From Sphingomonas sp. UBA4766 (GTDB lineage: Bacteria; Pseudomonadota; Alphaproteobacteria; Sphingomonadales; Sphingomonadaceae): a stretch of 14,430 bases of DNA. A program made the position numbers and the translations under genes. The first letter of the stretch is position 1. The number at the start of each line of letters is the position of its first letter. Below are positions 8,643 to 14,430 of the stretch, piece after piece. Where the stretch lies: the NCBI GenBank assembly GCA_002403415.1, contig DHHS01000124.1, forward strand, positions 13,682 to 28,111. The letters are read 5' to 3'. The notes below the pieces were generated by a model. That model did not search any database and had not been told where the DNA came from. It was given only the letters and a program-made list of their open reading frames with translations.

Positions 8643-9937
8643 TGAACCAGATGACTACGGAATTCGCGCGCCCAGTCGTGCGGCGCAGTTCCAACTTGCT
8701 GCTTTGGGCGATTGTGTTTTTTTTCGTGATCGCGGTGATCTGGGCGGCGGTCACGAACCTCGATCGCACCGTGCGCGCAACTGGGCGGGTCATTCCGTCG
8801 TCTGAGCTTCAGGTTATTTCCAATCCCGAGGGCGGGATTGTCCAGCGCATATTGGCCAAGGTTGGCGACACGGTAGCCCGCGGCGCACCGTTGCTCACGC
8901 TGGACCGCACCCAGATGAGCGGTGAGTTGGGTAGCGGACGCGCCACGATTGGCGCGCTGGAGCTGAAAATCGCCCGGCTGCGGGCCGAAATTGCGGGACA
9001 CGAGCCGCGTTATCCCGCCGTCAGCGACCCGGCATTGGCGGCCCAGCTCGTCGTGGAGCGTGCGCTGCACACCGCGCGGCTTGCCGACCTTGCCAATGCG
9101 ATGGCGGTTGCCGATGCGCGACTTGATGGCGCCGAGCGCGAAGCTGTGGGATCGGCGGCGCTGGTGCGCGCGCGCGATGCGGTCCGCGACGAAAAACTGC
9201 ACGAAGTCGGCGTGATCGGTCCCCTGGTCGACCGCGGGATCGAGCCGCGGCTCAGCCTAGTCCAAGCGCAGGCCGCCGCTGATTCCGCGCGCGCCGAGGC
9301 GGAGGCTGCGCGCGCTTCGCTGGCGCGGGCCCGCGCGCAGGTTGCCGAGGCACGATCGGCTAAGGCCGTGGCCCGCGAACAATGGCGCGCGCAGGCGGCC
9401 GCCGAATTGGTCGCCGCGCAGGCTGATCTAAGTGCAAAGGGGCAAAGCATGCCCACGCTGGAAAATCGTGCGGCGCGAACGGTGGTGCGCGCGCCCGTCA
9501 ATGGCACCGTCAATCGCGTGCTGGTGACGACGCCAGGCGGCAGTGTGCAGCCGGGCCAGCCGCTGGTCGAAATTGTCCCGGCCGATGACCGGTTGCTGAT
9601 CGATGCGCGGGTGCTGCCGTCTGACATCGGCACAGTGGCGATCGGCCAGACGGCAAAAGTCTCGCTCACCGCGTATAACCGGACCACTTATGGCGTGCTT
9701 GATGCGGTGGTGATCTCAATCTCACCCGATGCGGTGATCGATGAGCGCACCGGCGATAGTTTTTACACGATCCGCGTGCGGACGAAGGCGAGCCAGATGG
9801 CTGATCCGTCCGGCAAAATGCACCCGATTGGCCCCGGCATGGTCGCCGAGGTCGATTTGCTGGGCGAAAAGCGCACGATTCTTGAATATCTCCTGTCGCC
9901 GGTGCTGGAGGTCGGGCGCACGGCGTTGCGCGAATAG
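8642..9937 (+). CDS. HlyD-family periplasmic adaptor of the type I secretion system
   Basis: The 431-residue protein has a short cytoplasmic N-terminus and one membrane span at about 19-37. Next comes a lipoyl-type half motif, NPEGGIVQRILAKVGDTV (about 61-78), then a long Ala/Arg/Glu-rich coiled-coil hairpin (about 90-275). The second lipoyl half follows (APVNGTVNRVLVTTPGGSV, about 284-302), then a beta-barrel region. The end, EYLLSPV followed by an ALRE terminus, is characteristic of HlyD/LapC-type adaptors. It joins the ABC protein to the TolC channel across the periplasm. Translation is coupled to the ABC gene through TAATG. The stop at 9935-9937 faces the convergent stop of the next gene with only 5 bp between them. 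Confidence 0.95.
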   Translation: MNQMTTEFARPVVRRSSNLLLWAIVFFFVIAVIWAAVTNLDRTVRATGRVIPSSELQVISNPEGGIVQRILAKVGDTVARGAPLLTLDRTQMSGELGSGRATIGALELKIARLRAEIAGHEPRYPAVSDPALAAQLVVERALHTARLADLANAMAVADARLDGAEREAVGSAALVRARDAVRDEKLHEVGVIGPLVDRGIEPRLSLVQAQAAADSARAEAEAARASLARARAQVAEARSAKAVAREQWRAQAAAELVAAQADLSAKGQSMPTLENRAARTVVRAPVNGTVNRVLVTTPGGSVQPGQPLVEIVPADDRLLIDARVLPSDIGTVAIGQTAKVSLTAYNRTTYGVLDAVVISISPDAVIDERTGDSFYTIRVRTKASQMADPSGKMHPIGPGMVAEVDLLGEKRTILEYLLSPVLEVGRTALRE

Positions 9938-9942
9938 CGACA

Positions 9943-10248
9943 TCAGCGGGTTGGTGTCACCGTGATCAACCCATCCTTGCCAAGCATGCTGAGCAAGACA
10001 CTCGTGTCGCGGCGGCATTGATCGGCGTCGACTTCATATTCGCATACCAGTTGATCGCACAGCGCGCCAAACCGGATCGGTGAAGCGGCTAGTGCCCAGA
10101 TCCGCGTCGCCGTGGCGTTAAACCCGTAACAATTGCCGCTTTCCAGATCGAGCCCGATCAACTCGTCGCCGATCATCGTATCAATCATGCCTGGATGGCG
10201 CGTGACCATGGCGTCATCGCTGATAAGGGGCGAGTCATGAGCGGTCAT
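9943..10248 (-). CDS. PqqD-like lasso peptide B1 protein (RiPP recognition element)
   Basis: The 101-residue protein is a stand-alone PqqD-like domain. It shows HPGMIDTMIGDELIGLD (about 18-34), the hallmark NCYGFNATATRIWALA (39-54), and a helical C-terminal half ending in LGKDGLI. Known members of this family bind the leader of a ribosomal precursor peptide and present it to the peptidase and cyclase. In lasso systems with split B genes this is B1, and the partner B2 is present at 13667-14143. I chose ATG 10248 because GGAG lies five bases upstream on the minus strand. An upstream in-frame ATG (10341) would add 31 residues with no family resemblance. The gene is convergent with the type I secretion operon and divergent from the precursor gene. 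A general PqqD-type function for another RiPP is the alternative, but the neighbours argue for lasso. Confidence 0.88.
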   Translation of the reverse strand: MTAHDSPLISDDAMVTRHPGMIDTMIGDELIGLDLESGNCYGFNATATRIWALAASPIRFGALCDQLVCEYEVDADQCRRDTSVLLSMLGKDGLITVTPTR

Positions 10249-10253
10249 TGATG

Positions 10254-10257
10254 CTCC
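10254..10257 (-). promoter_or_regulatory. Ribosome binding site of the B1 gene
   Basis: On the minus strand GGAG lies five bases before ATG 10248. It selects this start over the upstream in-frame ATG at 10341. Confidence 0.6.
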
Positions 10258-10391
10258 GGGGTTGAGAGTGTCGGATCGAATGGGCGCTTTTTCGCTCGTC
10301 TGGATACCGCGTGCAACCCGCGAGCATTCCGACCGGTCCATTGCGCGAGCTGAAGCCCCATTTTCCGGGCTTTCTGGTCACTCGAATCAGG

Positions 10392-10397
10392 TTGACA
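10392..10397 (+). promoter_or_regulatory. Possible -35 element of the precursor gene
   Basis: TTGACA is a perfect -35 match 47 bp before the precursor start codon. At the normal 17-bp spacing the -10 position reads GACACC, which is poor, so this is a candidate only. It lies in the 195-bp divergent spacer between B1 and the precursor. Confidence 0.3.
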
Positions 10398-10430
10398 AAG
10401 GCCACGGGCGCGGCGACACCCAATCATCGC

Positions 10431-10436
10431 AAGGGG
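10431..10436 (+). promoter_or_regulatory. Ribosome binding site of the lasso precursor
   Basis: AAGGGG lies seven bases before ATG 10444, at ideal distance. It is one of the main reasons to accept the short reading frame as a gene. Confidence 0.65.
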
Positions 10437-10443
10437 ATTTTGA

Positions 10444-10608
10444 ATGTCAGTCGTCAATAAATCGAATGTTTCGTCGGCGGGCGCGACTAAGCATCGGGCA
10501 GACCGTCGGCAGGCGTGGATCGCGCCGACCGTATCGAAAATCCCTGCGGCCGACGCGGAAATCGGGACACGGCCGACCAATGCAGACGGACAATTTTCCA
10601 CATCGTAG
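10444..10608 (+). CDS. Lasso peptide precursor (A gene), 54 residues
   Basis: The frame encodes 54 residues with a ribosome binding site at 10431-10436. Residues 1-24 are polar and basic. Residues 25-40 read WIAPTVSKIPAADAEI, which fits the lasso leader pattern Y/WxxPxL recognised by B1 proteins. The C-terminal part is GTRPTNADGQFSTS (41-54). If Gly41 is core residue 1, Asp48 is position 8; if Ile40 is residue 1, Asp is position 9. Both allow the usual lasso ring between the N-terminal amine and the Asp side chain. The second option matches paeninodin best, whose leader also has WxxPT, with 15 residues from that Trp to the cut and a ring closed at Asp9. The usual Thr at leader position -2 is missing (Ala or Glu instead). 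The C-terminal Ser fits the adjacent kinase gene. B1, kinase, C and B2 all surround it. The peptide itself is not one I recognise. Confidence 0.82.
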   Translation: MSVVNKSNVSSAGATKHRADRRQAWIAPTVSKIPAADAEIGTRPTNADGQFSTS

Positions 10609-10648
10609 TGGCTTTGGCCTCAGGAGCGCCCTTGATCGGCGACCACAT

Positions 10649-10676
10649 GATCCGACTGTTGATCGGCGATCTTTTT
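10649..10676 (+). terminator. Probable intrinsic terminator after the precursor gene
   Basis: GATCCGA (10649-10655) can pair with TCGG/ATC (10663-10666 and 10669-10671) across a 7-base loop with a CG bulge, followed directly by TTTTT (10672-10676). The T run is on the plus strand, so it would end precursor transcription just before the convergent kinase stop codon. The stem is short and bulged, hence moderate confidence. Part of it lies in an 11-bp direct repeat TTGATCGGCGA (10632-10642 and 10659-10669). Confidence 0.45.
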
Positions 10677-11620
10677 CAATTTTCCAAAAAATCGACCAGA
10701 ACGTCGATTGTCCGATCGAGTTCAGCATAATCGAGCGGGCGGATCAATCGAGCGATCCTACATTCGCGAGCAAGCCGTGCGGCCGATTCGAAGTAAAATA
10801 TGTGCTGGTCCAGCATCGTCACGAGCGCGGGTCGATACGCATTGTCGCGAATGGCGACCACTTGCCCCACTCGCGGCAATGTTTGGATAGCGGGCGGTCC
10901 ACCGGGTATGAGTAACAGGATAGCAGCAATCGCACAGGACACCGCCACATTTGCGCGCGGATCGACATAATATTTCGTCATGCCCGATCGCACGGCGCCG
11001 CCTTGTCGCGCCGAATGGCCGAGCCCGGCAATCGCGCTATCCCATAGTTTGTGACGGCGCCCGTCCGGCGCCACCATGGGCGTGCCATCCTCGGCAAAGT
11101 CGATGGCGCAAAAATCATCGGCAATGTGGTGATGCCCCCGATCGACGAGAGCCGCGGCGAGGGTTGATTTCCCGGCGCCTGACGGGCCGCAGAACAGTAT
11201 CGCACTATCCCCGATCCGCACAGCGCTCGCATGCAGTACGACGCGGCGCCGCTGGTGCATCAGTGCCCCAAGGCCCGTCCCACCCAGATAAATGGCAAGG
11301 TCATCGGGCGCGACGCCAGGATGGGGATCATAGCAAATCCGCCGACCGTCGCGGATCGCCAGCCGCATAACGCCGTCAATGTCAAAACACAGCTCGGCGT
11401 AAGGATCGCTGGCGGCGGCGGGACAGGGCAACAGCGTGTCGCGATGAATGGTCACATCTGGATCGGGAGCGACCGCGCAGCACGCCTCGCCGTTCGGGCT
11501 CCCCCAATCTACTAGCCCATCCGCTGCCTTTGCCGGAATCAGCCCGGTCAGCGGCAAATCGCATGCCACACGCAGGCCGGCGGCGTGATAGTGATAGGCG
11601 CAGACCGGTGGGAACGACAC
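10676..11620 (-). CDS. HPr-kinase-like lasso peptide kinase
   Basis: The roughly 314-residue protein resembles the HPr kinase/phosphorylase-like kinases found in some lasso clusters, such as that of paeninodin, which phosphorylates the C-terminal Ser of the precursor. The N-terminal half (about 1-110) is poorly conserved. The C-terminal half carries the P-loop CGPSGAGKSTLAAAL (144-158) and HHHIADDFCAID (163-174), matching the HPrK Asp-Asp catalytic motif. LHASAV (129-134), just before the P-loop, is also typical. GTG 11620 is my start: no family-like sequence lies upstream and the only in-frame ATG (11821) would run into the divergent cyclase gene, but the ribosome site is weak. The gene is convergent with the precursor and divergent from the cyclase. 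A kinase acting on another substrate is possible; the context makes the precursor the natural one. Confidence 0.88.
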   Translation of the reverse strand: MSFPPVCAYHYHAAGLRVACDLPLTGLIPAKAADGLVDWGSPNGEACCAVAPDPDVTIHRDTLLPCPAAASDPYAELCFDIDGVMRLAIRDGRRICYDPHPGVAPDDLAIYLGGTGLGALMHQRRRVVLHASAVRIGDSAILFCGPSGAGKSTLAAALVDRGHHHIADDFCAIDFAEDGTPMVAPDGRRHKLWDSAIAGLGHSARQGGAVRSGMTKYYVDPRANVAVSCAIAAILLLIPGGPPAIQTLPRVGQVVAIRDNAYRPALVTMLDQHIFYFESAARLARECRIARLIRPLDYAELDRTIDVLVDFLEN

Positions 11621-11701
11621 GCAACCGTTCTTGCCAGCAACGACGGACCACGCCAAGACCGGCTGAACGGCCCGCGCGATATTCCCTTGCGGTCCGGTGG
11701 C

Positions 11702-11707
11702 GGAGGT
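11702..11707 (+). promoter_or_regulatory. Ribosome binding site that fixes a TTG start for the cyclase
   Basis: GGAGGT is a near-perfect Shine-Dalgarno sequence five bases before TTG 11713. It supports TTG as the initiator, giving an N-terminus (MSAIAGLW) that lines up with asparagine synthetases. Confidence 0.75.
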
Positions 11708-11712
11708 AGCGG

Positions 11713-13617
11713 TTGAGCGCGATTGCAGGGCTATGGCGGTTCGACGATCGACCGGGCGTGGCGCGCGATCTGTCGCGGATGCTCTCGGCGCTGCGGCCTT
11801 ATGGTGCCGATCACAGCGCAAATTGGGTGGACGGGCCGATCGGCATGGGTCGGTGCCTTCATCGGATGGTTCCCGAGGATCGCTTTGACCGCCAACCGCT
11901 GAGCACGGCTGACGGGCGGCTGATCTTGGTTGCCGATGTTCGGCTGGACAATCGCGAGGACCTCGCCCGTGCGCTTGGCCTGTCGGTGGCCGGGTTCAAC
12001 GCGCGGTGCGATGCCGAGTTGCTGCTCGATTGTGTGTCGGCCTGGGGGGCGGGGGCGGTGGCGCGTCTTGTTGGCGATTTCGCGCTGGCCTGGTGGGATG
12101 CGCATGCCAATATCCTGACGCTTGCGCGCGATTATCGTGGTAACCGACCGCTTTATTTTGCGCGCGCCAACGGGTTGATCGCTTTTGCCTCCATGGCAAA
12201 GGGTTTGCACGCGTTGGCGGACATTCCCTATGCTTCCGATCCGGCGGCGGCGGCCAACTTTTTGTTGGTCGAGCCGGGCGCCACGACGGCCAGTTTTTGG
12301 GCGGGCGTCAACCGCGTCCCGCCGGGCGGCATGGTTGCGCTGTCCCGCACCGGTCAGCGTGTGACGCAGTATTGGAATCCCCCCCGGCCCGATCGCGCGG
12401 CGCCCCCCACCGATTATGTGGAGGGCGTGCGCCACTATCTCGACCAGGCAGTTGCGGCGCGGCTGCGGGGGGTGAGGGAAGCGGTCGGTGTGCATCTGAG
12501 CGCGGGGCTCGATAGCGCGGCGGTTACGAGCACGGCAGCGCGCCTGATGGCCGCGCAGGGCCGCATCACCGCATTTACCGCCGTACCCGACCCTGATCAT
12601 CCCCCGGTCGTAATGCGCGGGCGAATCGCCGATGAAGGGCCGTTGGCCGCCCTGACCGCGGCAGCGTATGGCAATATCGATCATGTGCGGGTGTCGGGCG
12701 GATCGGCATCGCCTCTCGCGGGGCTGGACCGCGACTTTCACCTTTATGAAACGCCGCTGCTCAACCGGTGCAACATGGGATGGAGCACCGCGATACTCGA
12801 TGAGGCCCGGCGGCGTGGGATTGGTGTGGTGTTGAGCGGGGAGATCGGCAACCTCTCGCTCAGCTATTCGGGTGAGGCTTATCTGCTGGAATTGGTGCAT
12901 ACTCGGCGTTGGCTCGAGCTGACGCAGGTCGCGATTGCGCTCCTGCGCTCAGGCGCGCTCAGTGGGCGCGGTTTGGTCGCGCGTACCGTGTTGCCGATGC
13001 TTCCCGTGCGCCTGCAGGACCGGATCCGGCGTTATGTCGGCGCGAGCGATGATGGCCCGCGACGTTATGCGGCGCTGCGGCCCTGCTATCTGGCCCATGC
13101 GGGTTATGGTGAGGGATCAGGCGCGCCCGATGGTTTCGCCCAGCGGCTCCGGGCGCTTGGCCGACACGATCCCGGCAACTACTACAAGGGCTATATCGCA
13201 GGGTGGGGCGTCGATCAGCGTGATCCGACCAGCGACCGGCGGCTGGTCGAGTATATGCTCGCGGTGCCGATGCGCGAATTTGTGGCAGGAGGACAGTTCC
13301 GCAGCCTGGTGCGCCGGGCGCTCGCCGACCGGGTACCGGCGGCCGTGCTGGATGAGCGGCGCAAGGGGTTGCAGGCGGCCGATTGGTATCGCGGTCTCGA
13401 TCGGGCGCGGCGCGAGTTGCGTGCGGAGCTGGATCAGATTGCTACGTGCCCCGATGCGGCTGCGCTGCTCGATCTCGAACGGCTGGAACGGCTGGAACGG
13501 GACTGGCCGGAGCGTGATTGGGGCTCCGCATCAGTAGCGCTTGACTATCGCACAGCACTGCTGCGCGCCGTGTCGGTCGGGCACTTCCTGCGCAAGGCCA
13601 GGCGCAGTAATGGGTGA
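11713..13617 (+). CDS. Asparagine synthetase-like lasso cyclase (C protein)
   Basis: The 634-residue protein has the two-domain layout of class B asparagine synthetases: an N-terminal glutaminase-like domain (about 1-210) and a C-terminal ATP-dependent synthetase domain (about 235-620). The PP-loop is LSAGLDSAA (262-270). In lasso systems the C protein adenylates the Asp/Glu side chain of the core and joins it to the new N-terminal amine. The N-terminus reads MSAIAG instead of the MCGIAG of glutamine-using enzymes, so the nucleophilic Cys2 is a Ser; no ammonia from glutamine would be needed. The position of the usual SGxGGDE loop reads SGEIGN (375-380), also altered. A short LER triplet repeat lies near residues 591-599. 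Start TTG 11713 is chosen by the strong ribosome site at 11702-11707. The B2 gene follows after 49 bp, and the kinase gene is divergent 92 bp away. Confidence 0.92.
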   Translation: MSAIAGLWRFDDRPGVARDLSRMLSALRPYGADHSANWVDGPIGMGRCLHRMVPEDRFDRQPLSTADGRLILVADVRLDNREDLARALGLSVAGFNARCDAELLLDCVSAWGAGAVARLVGDFALAWWDAHANILTLARDYRGNRPLYFARANGLIAFASMAKGLHALADIPYASDPAAAANFLLVEPGATTASFWAGVNRVPPGGMVALSRTGQRVTQYWNPPRPDRAAPPTDYVEGVRHYLDQAVAARLRGVREAVGVHLSAGLDSAAVTSTAARLMAAQGRITAFTAVPDPDHPPVVMRGRIADEGPLAALTAAAYGNIDHVRVSGGSASPLAGLDRDFHLYETPLLNRCNMGWSTAILDEARRRGIGVVLSGEIGNLSLSYSGEAYLLELVHTRRWLELTQVAIALLRSGALSGRGLVARTVLPMLPVRLQDRIRRYVGASDDGPRRYAALRPCYLAHAGYGEGSGAPDGFAQRLRALGRHDPGNYYKGYIAGWGVDQRDPTSDRRLVEYMLAVPMREFVAGGQFRSLVRRALADRVPAAVLDERRKGLQAADWYRGLDRARRELRAELDQIATCPDAAALLDLERLERLERDWPERDWGSASVALDYRTALLRAVSVGHFLRKARRSNG

Positions 13618-13666
13618 TTGGTGACAGCATGGACGCATCGCGCCGGTGCGGCTAAACGGTTGAGCG

Positions 13667-14143
13667 ATGGCCGTGCCCCACATTCTGCGCCGCATGCGCG
13701 CGTTCCTGACCAGCGGTCCCGCGCGGCAGGCGTTGGTGGTGGAGGCTGCGCTTCTATTGCTCGCGGCGCGTGTGGTGTTGCTTGTGGTCCCGTTTCAGCG
13801 ACTGGCGCGGGGCTGGGGCAGTTTCGTCGTGCCGACCGAGGTCGCCCCCATGAATCACGCCGTTTCGCCTGATGCACGCCGGATCGCGATCGCGGTTGGC
13901 TGGGCCGTGCGCGCAACTGCTTCCGTGATGCCCACCAAGGCGATGTGCCTGCAACAGGCGGTCACTGCTCGGTGGATGCTGGCGCGGCGCGGCATTACCA
14001 GCATCATCCATTATGGCGCGGGCCGCGACGAAAGCGGGGCTCTGGTCGCGCACGCCTGGCTTGATGCTGCGGGGGAGGCGGTGACAGGCCATCCGGTCGC
14101 CAGTATCATCGCCGAGATTGGCGCCTTTGTCCCGCAGCGATAA
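13667..14143 (+). CDS. Lasso peptide B2 leader peptidase (transglutaminase-like)
   Basis: The 158-residue protein has a hydrophobic N-terminal segment (about 22-42, ending in VVPFQRLARGWG) and the transglutaminase-like core of lasso B2 proteins. The Cys nucleophile is Cys94 in KAMCLQQAVTARWMLARRGI, and the catalytic His is probably His129 in VAHAWLDAAG, with Asp133 a candidate third residue. The family removes the precursor leader with help from B1, and length is typical. An in-frame stop precedes ATG 13667 by one codon, so the protein cannot start further upstream. The ribosome site is weak, suggesting coupling to the cyclase gene 49 bp before. The next gene starts nine bases after its stop. 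Confidence 0.92.
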   Translation: MAVPHILRRMRAFLTSGPARQALVVEAALLLLAARVVLLVVPFQRLARGWGSFVVPTEVAPMNHAVSPDARRIAIAVGWAVRATASVMPTKAMCLQQAVTARWMLARRGITSIIHYGAGRDESGALVAHAWLDAAGEAVTGHPVASIIAEIGAFVPQR

Positions 14144-14152
14144 CGACCGACG

Positions 14153-14430
14153 ATGAACGTCGCGCGTGCCTTTGCCGACTTTGTGCGGGATTTTGTCCGC
14201 TTTGCAGGCGCGCGCGGATGGGTGGCGGTTGGCCTCTCGTTAATGACTGCCGCAGTGGAGGCAGCGACGCTGGTACTGATGGTCCCGCTGCTCGCGCTAT
14301 TGGCGGGGAACCTGCCGTCTGGCCACCGCGCCGTGCAGGCGATGTTGGCGGCAGGCGTGATGAGCGCGGGCGCGCAGCTTTCGCTGCTGCTTGCCGCTAT
14401 GGCGCTGTTGTGGCTTGGACGCGGGCTCTT
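14153..14430 (+). CDS. ABC exporter (lasso D protein), 5' part only
   Basis: Only 92 complete codons are inside the window. They give a basic, amphipathic N-terminus followed by two hydrophobic segments (about residues 22-52 and 73-90). VEAATLVLMVPLLALL is the first transmembrane helix pattern common in type I ABC exporters with fused permease and ATPase. No ATPase motif is visible because the gene runs off the end. Its place right behind B2 suggests a lasso peptide exporter that also gives immunity. The start ATG 14153 lies nine bases after the B2 stop and has no clear ribosome site. Confidence 0.78.
   Translation, partial: MNVARAFADFVRDFVRFAGARGWVAVGLSLMTAAVEAATLVLMVPLLALLAGNLPSGHRAVQAMLAAGVMSAGAQLSLLLAAMALLWLGRGL

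Noticed and set aside
10250..10443. Search for a second lasso precursor in the B1-precursor spacer
   Set aside because: No short frame on either strand has both a ribosome site and a Y/WxxP leader followed by a plausible Gly...Asp/Glu core.
10262..10915. 217-codon open frame on the plus strand covering the precursor in another frame
   Set aside because: It runs through the precursor and into the antisense of the kinase, its product is Arg/Ser/Asp-rich without any family resemblance, and it has no ribosome site. Open antisense frames are expected in this GC-rich DNA.
11731..12900. 389-codon open frame antisense to the cyclase
   Set aside because: The opposite strand has clear asparagine synthetase motifs and a strong ribosome site; the antisense product has an Arg/His/Pro-rich composition typical of shadow frames.

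Overview
This window looks like chromosomal DNA of an alphaproteobacterium, most likely a sphingomonad. That is inferred from the high G+C, the codon use, the repertoire of type I secretion proteins, and a lasso-peptide-type cluster of a kind I associate with that group. No taxonomic marker is present apart from a truncated tRNA-Arg, so the assignment is an inference.

Region 1 (1-303) holds the 3' part of tRNA-Arg(ACG) and a spacer containing an 18-bp tandem duplication. Region 2 (304-9937) is a self-contained type I secretion locus. A 1680-residue secreted nuclease comes first, with two Calx-beta domains, an OB-like region, an endonuclease/exonuclease/phosphatase (EEP) catalytic domain, RTX calcium-binding repeats and a C-terminal secretion region. 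It is followed by a TolC-like outer-membrane factor, a LapB/PrtD-like ABC permease/ATPase and an HlyD-like adaptor. The three exporter genes overlap translationally and run in the same direction as the nuclease, so they probably export it.

Region 3 (9943-14430, running off the end) is a lasso-peptide biosynthetic cluster of the kinase-containing (paeninodin-like) kind. It has a PqqD-like leader-binding protein (B1, minus strand), a HPr-kinase-like tailoring kinase (minus), an asparagine-synthetase-like lasso cyclase (C, plus), a transglutaminase-like leader peptidase (B2, plus) and the start of an ABC exporter (D, plus).

The most interesting object is a 54-codon gene at 10444-10608 (plus), hidden in the gap between B1 and the kinase. 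It has a good ribosome binding site and encodes a peptide with a WxxP leader motif. The probable core is GTRPTNADGQFSTS or the same with one Ile in front. An Asp lies at core position 8 or 9, suitable for a macrolactam ring, and the last residue is Ser, the residue that the paeninodin kinase is known to phosphorylate. The predicted product is therefore a new, C-terminally phosphorylated lasso peptide: B1 binds the leader, B2 cuts it, C closes the ring, the kinase phosphorylates the terminal Ser, and D exports or gives immunity.
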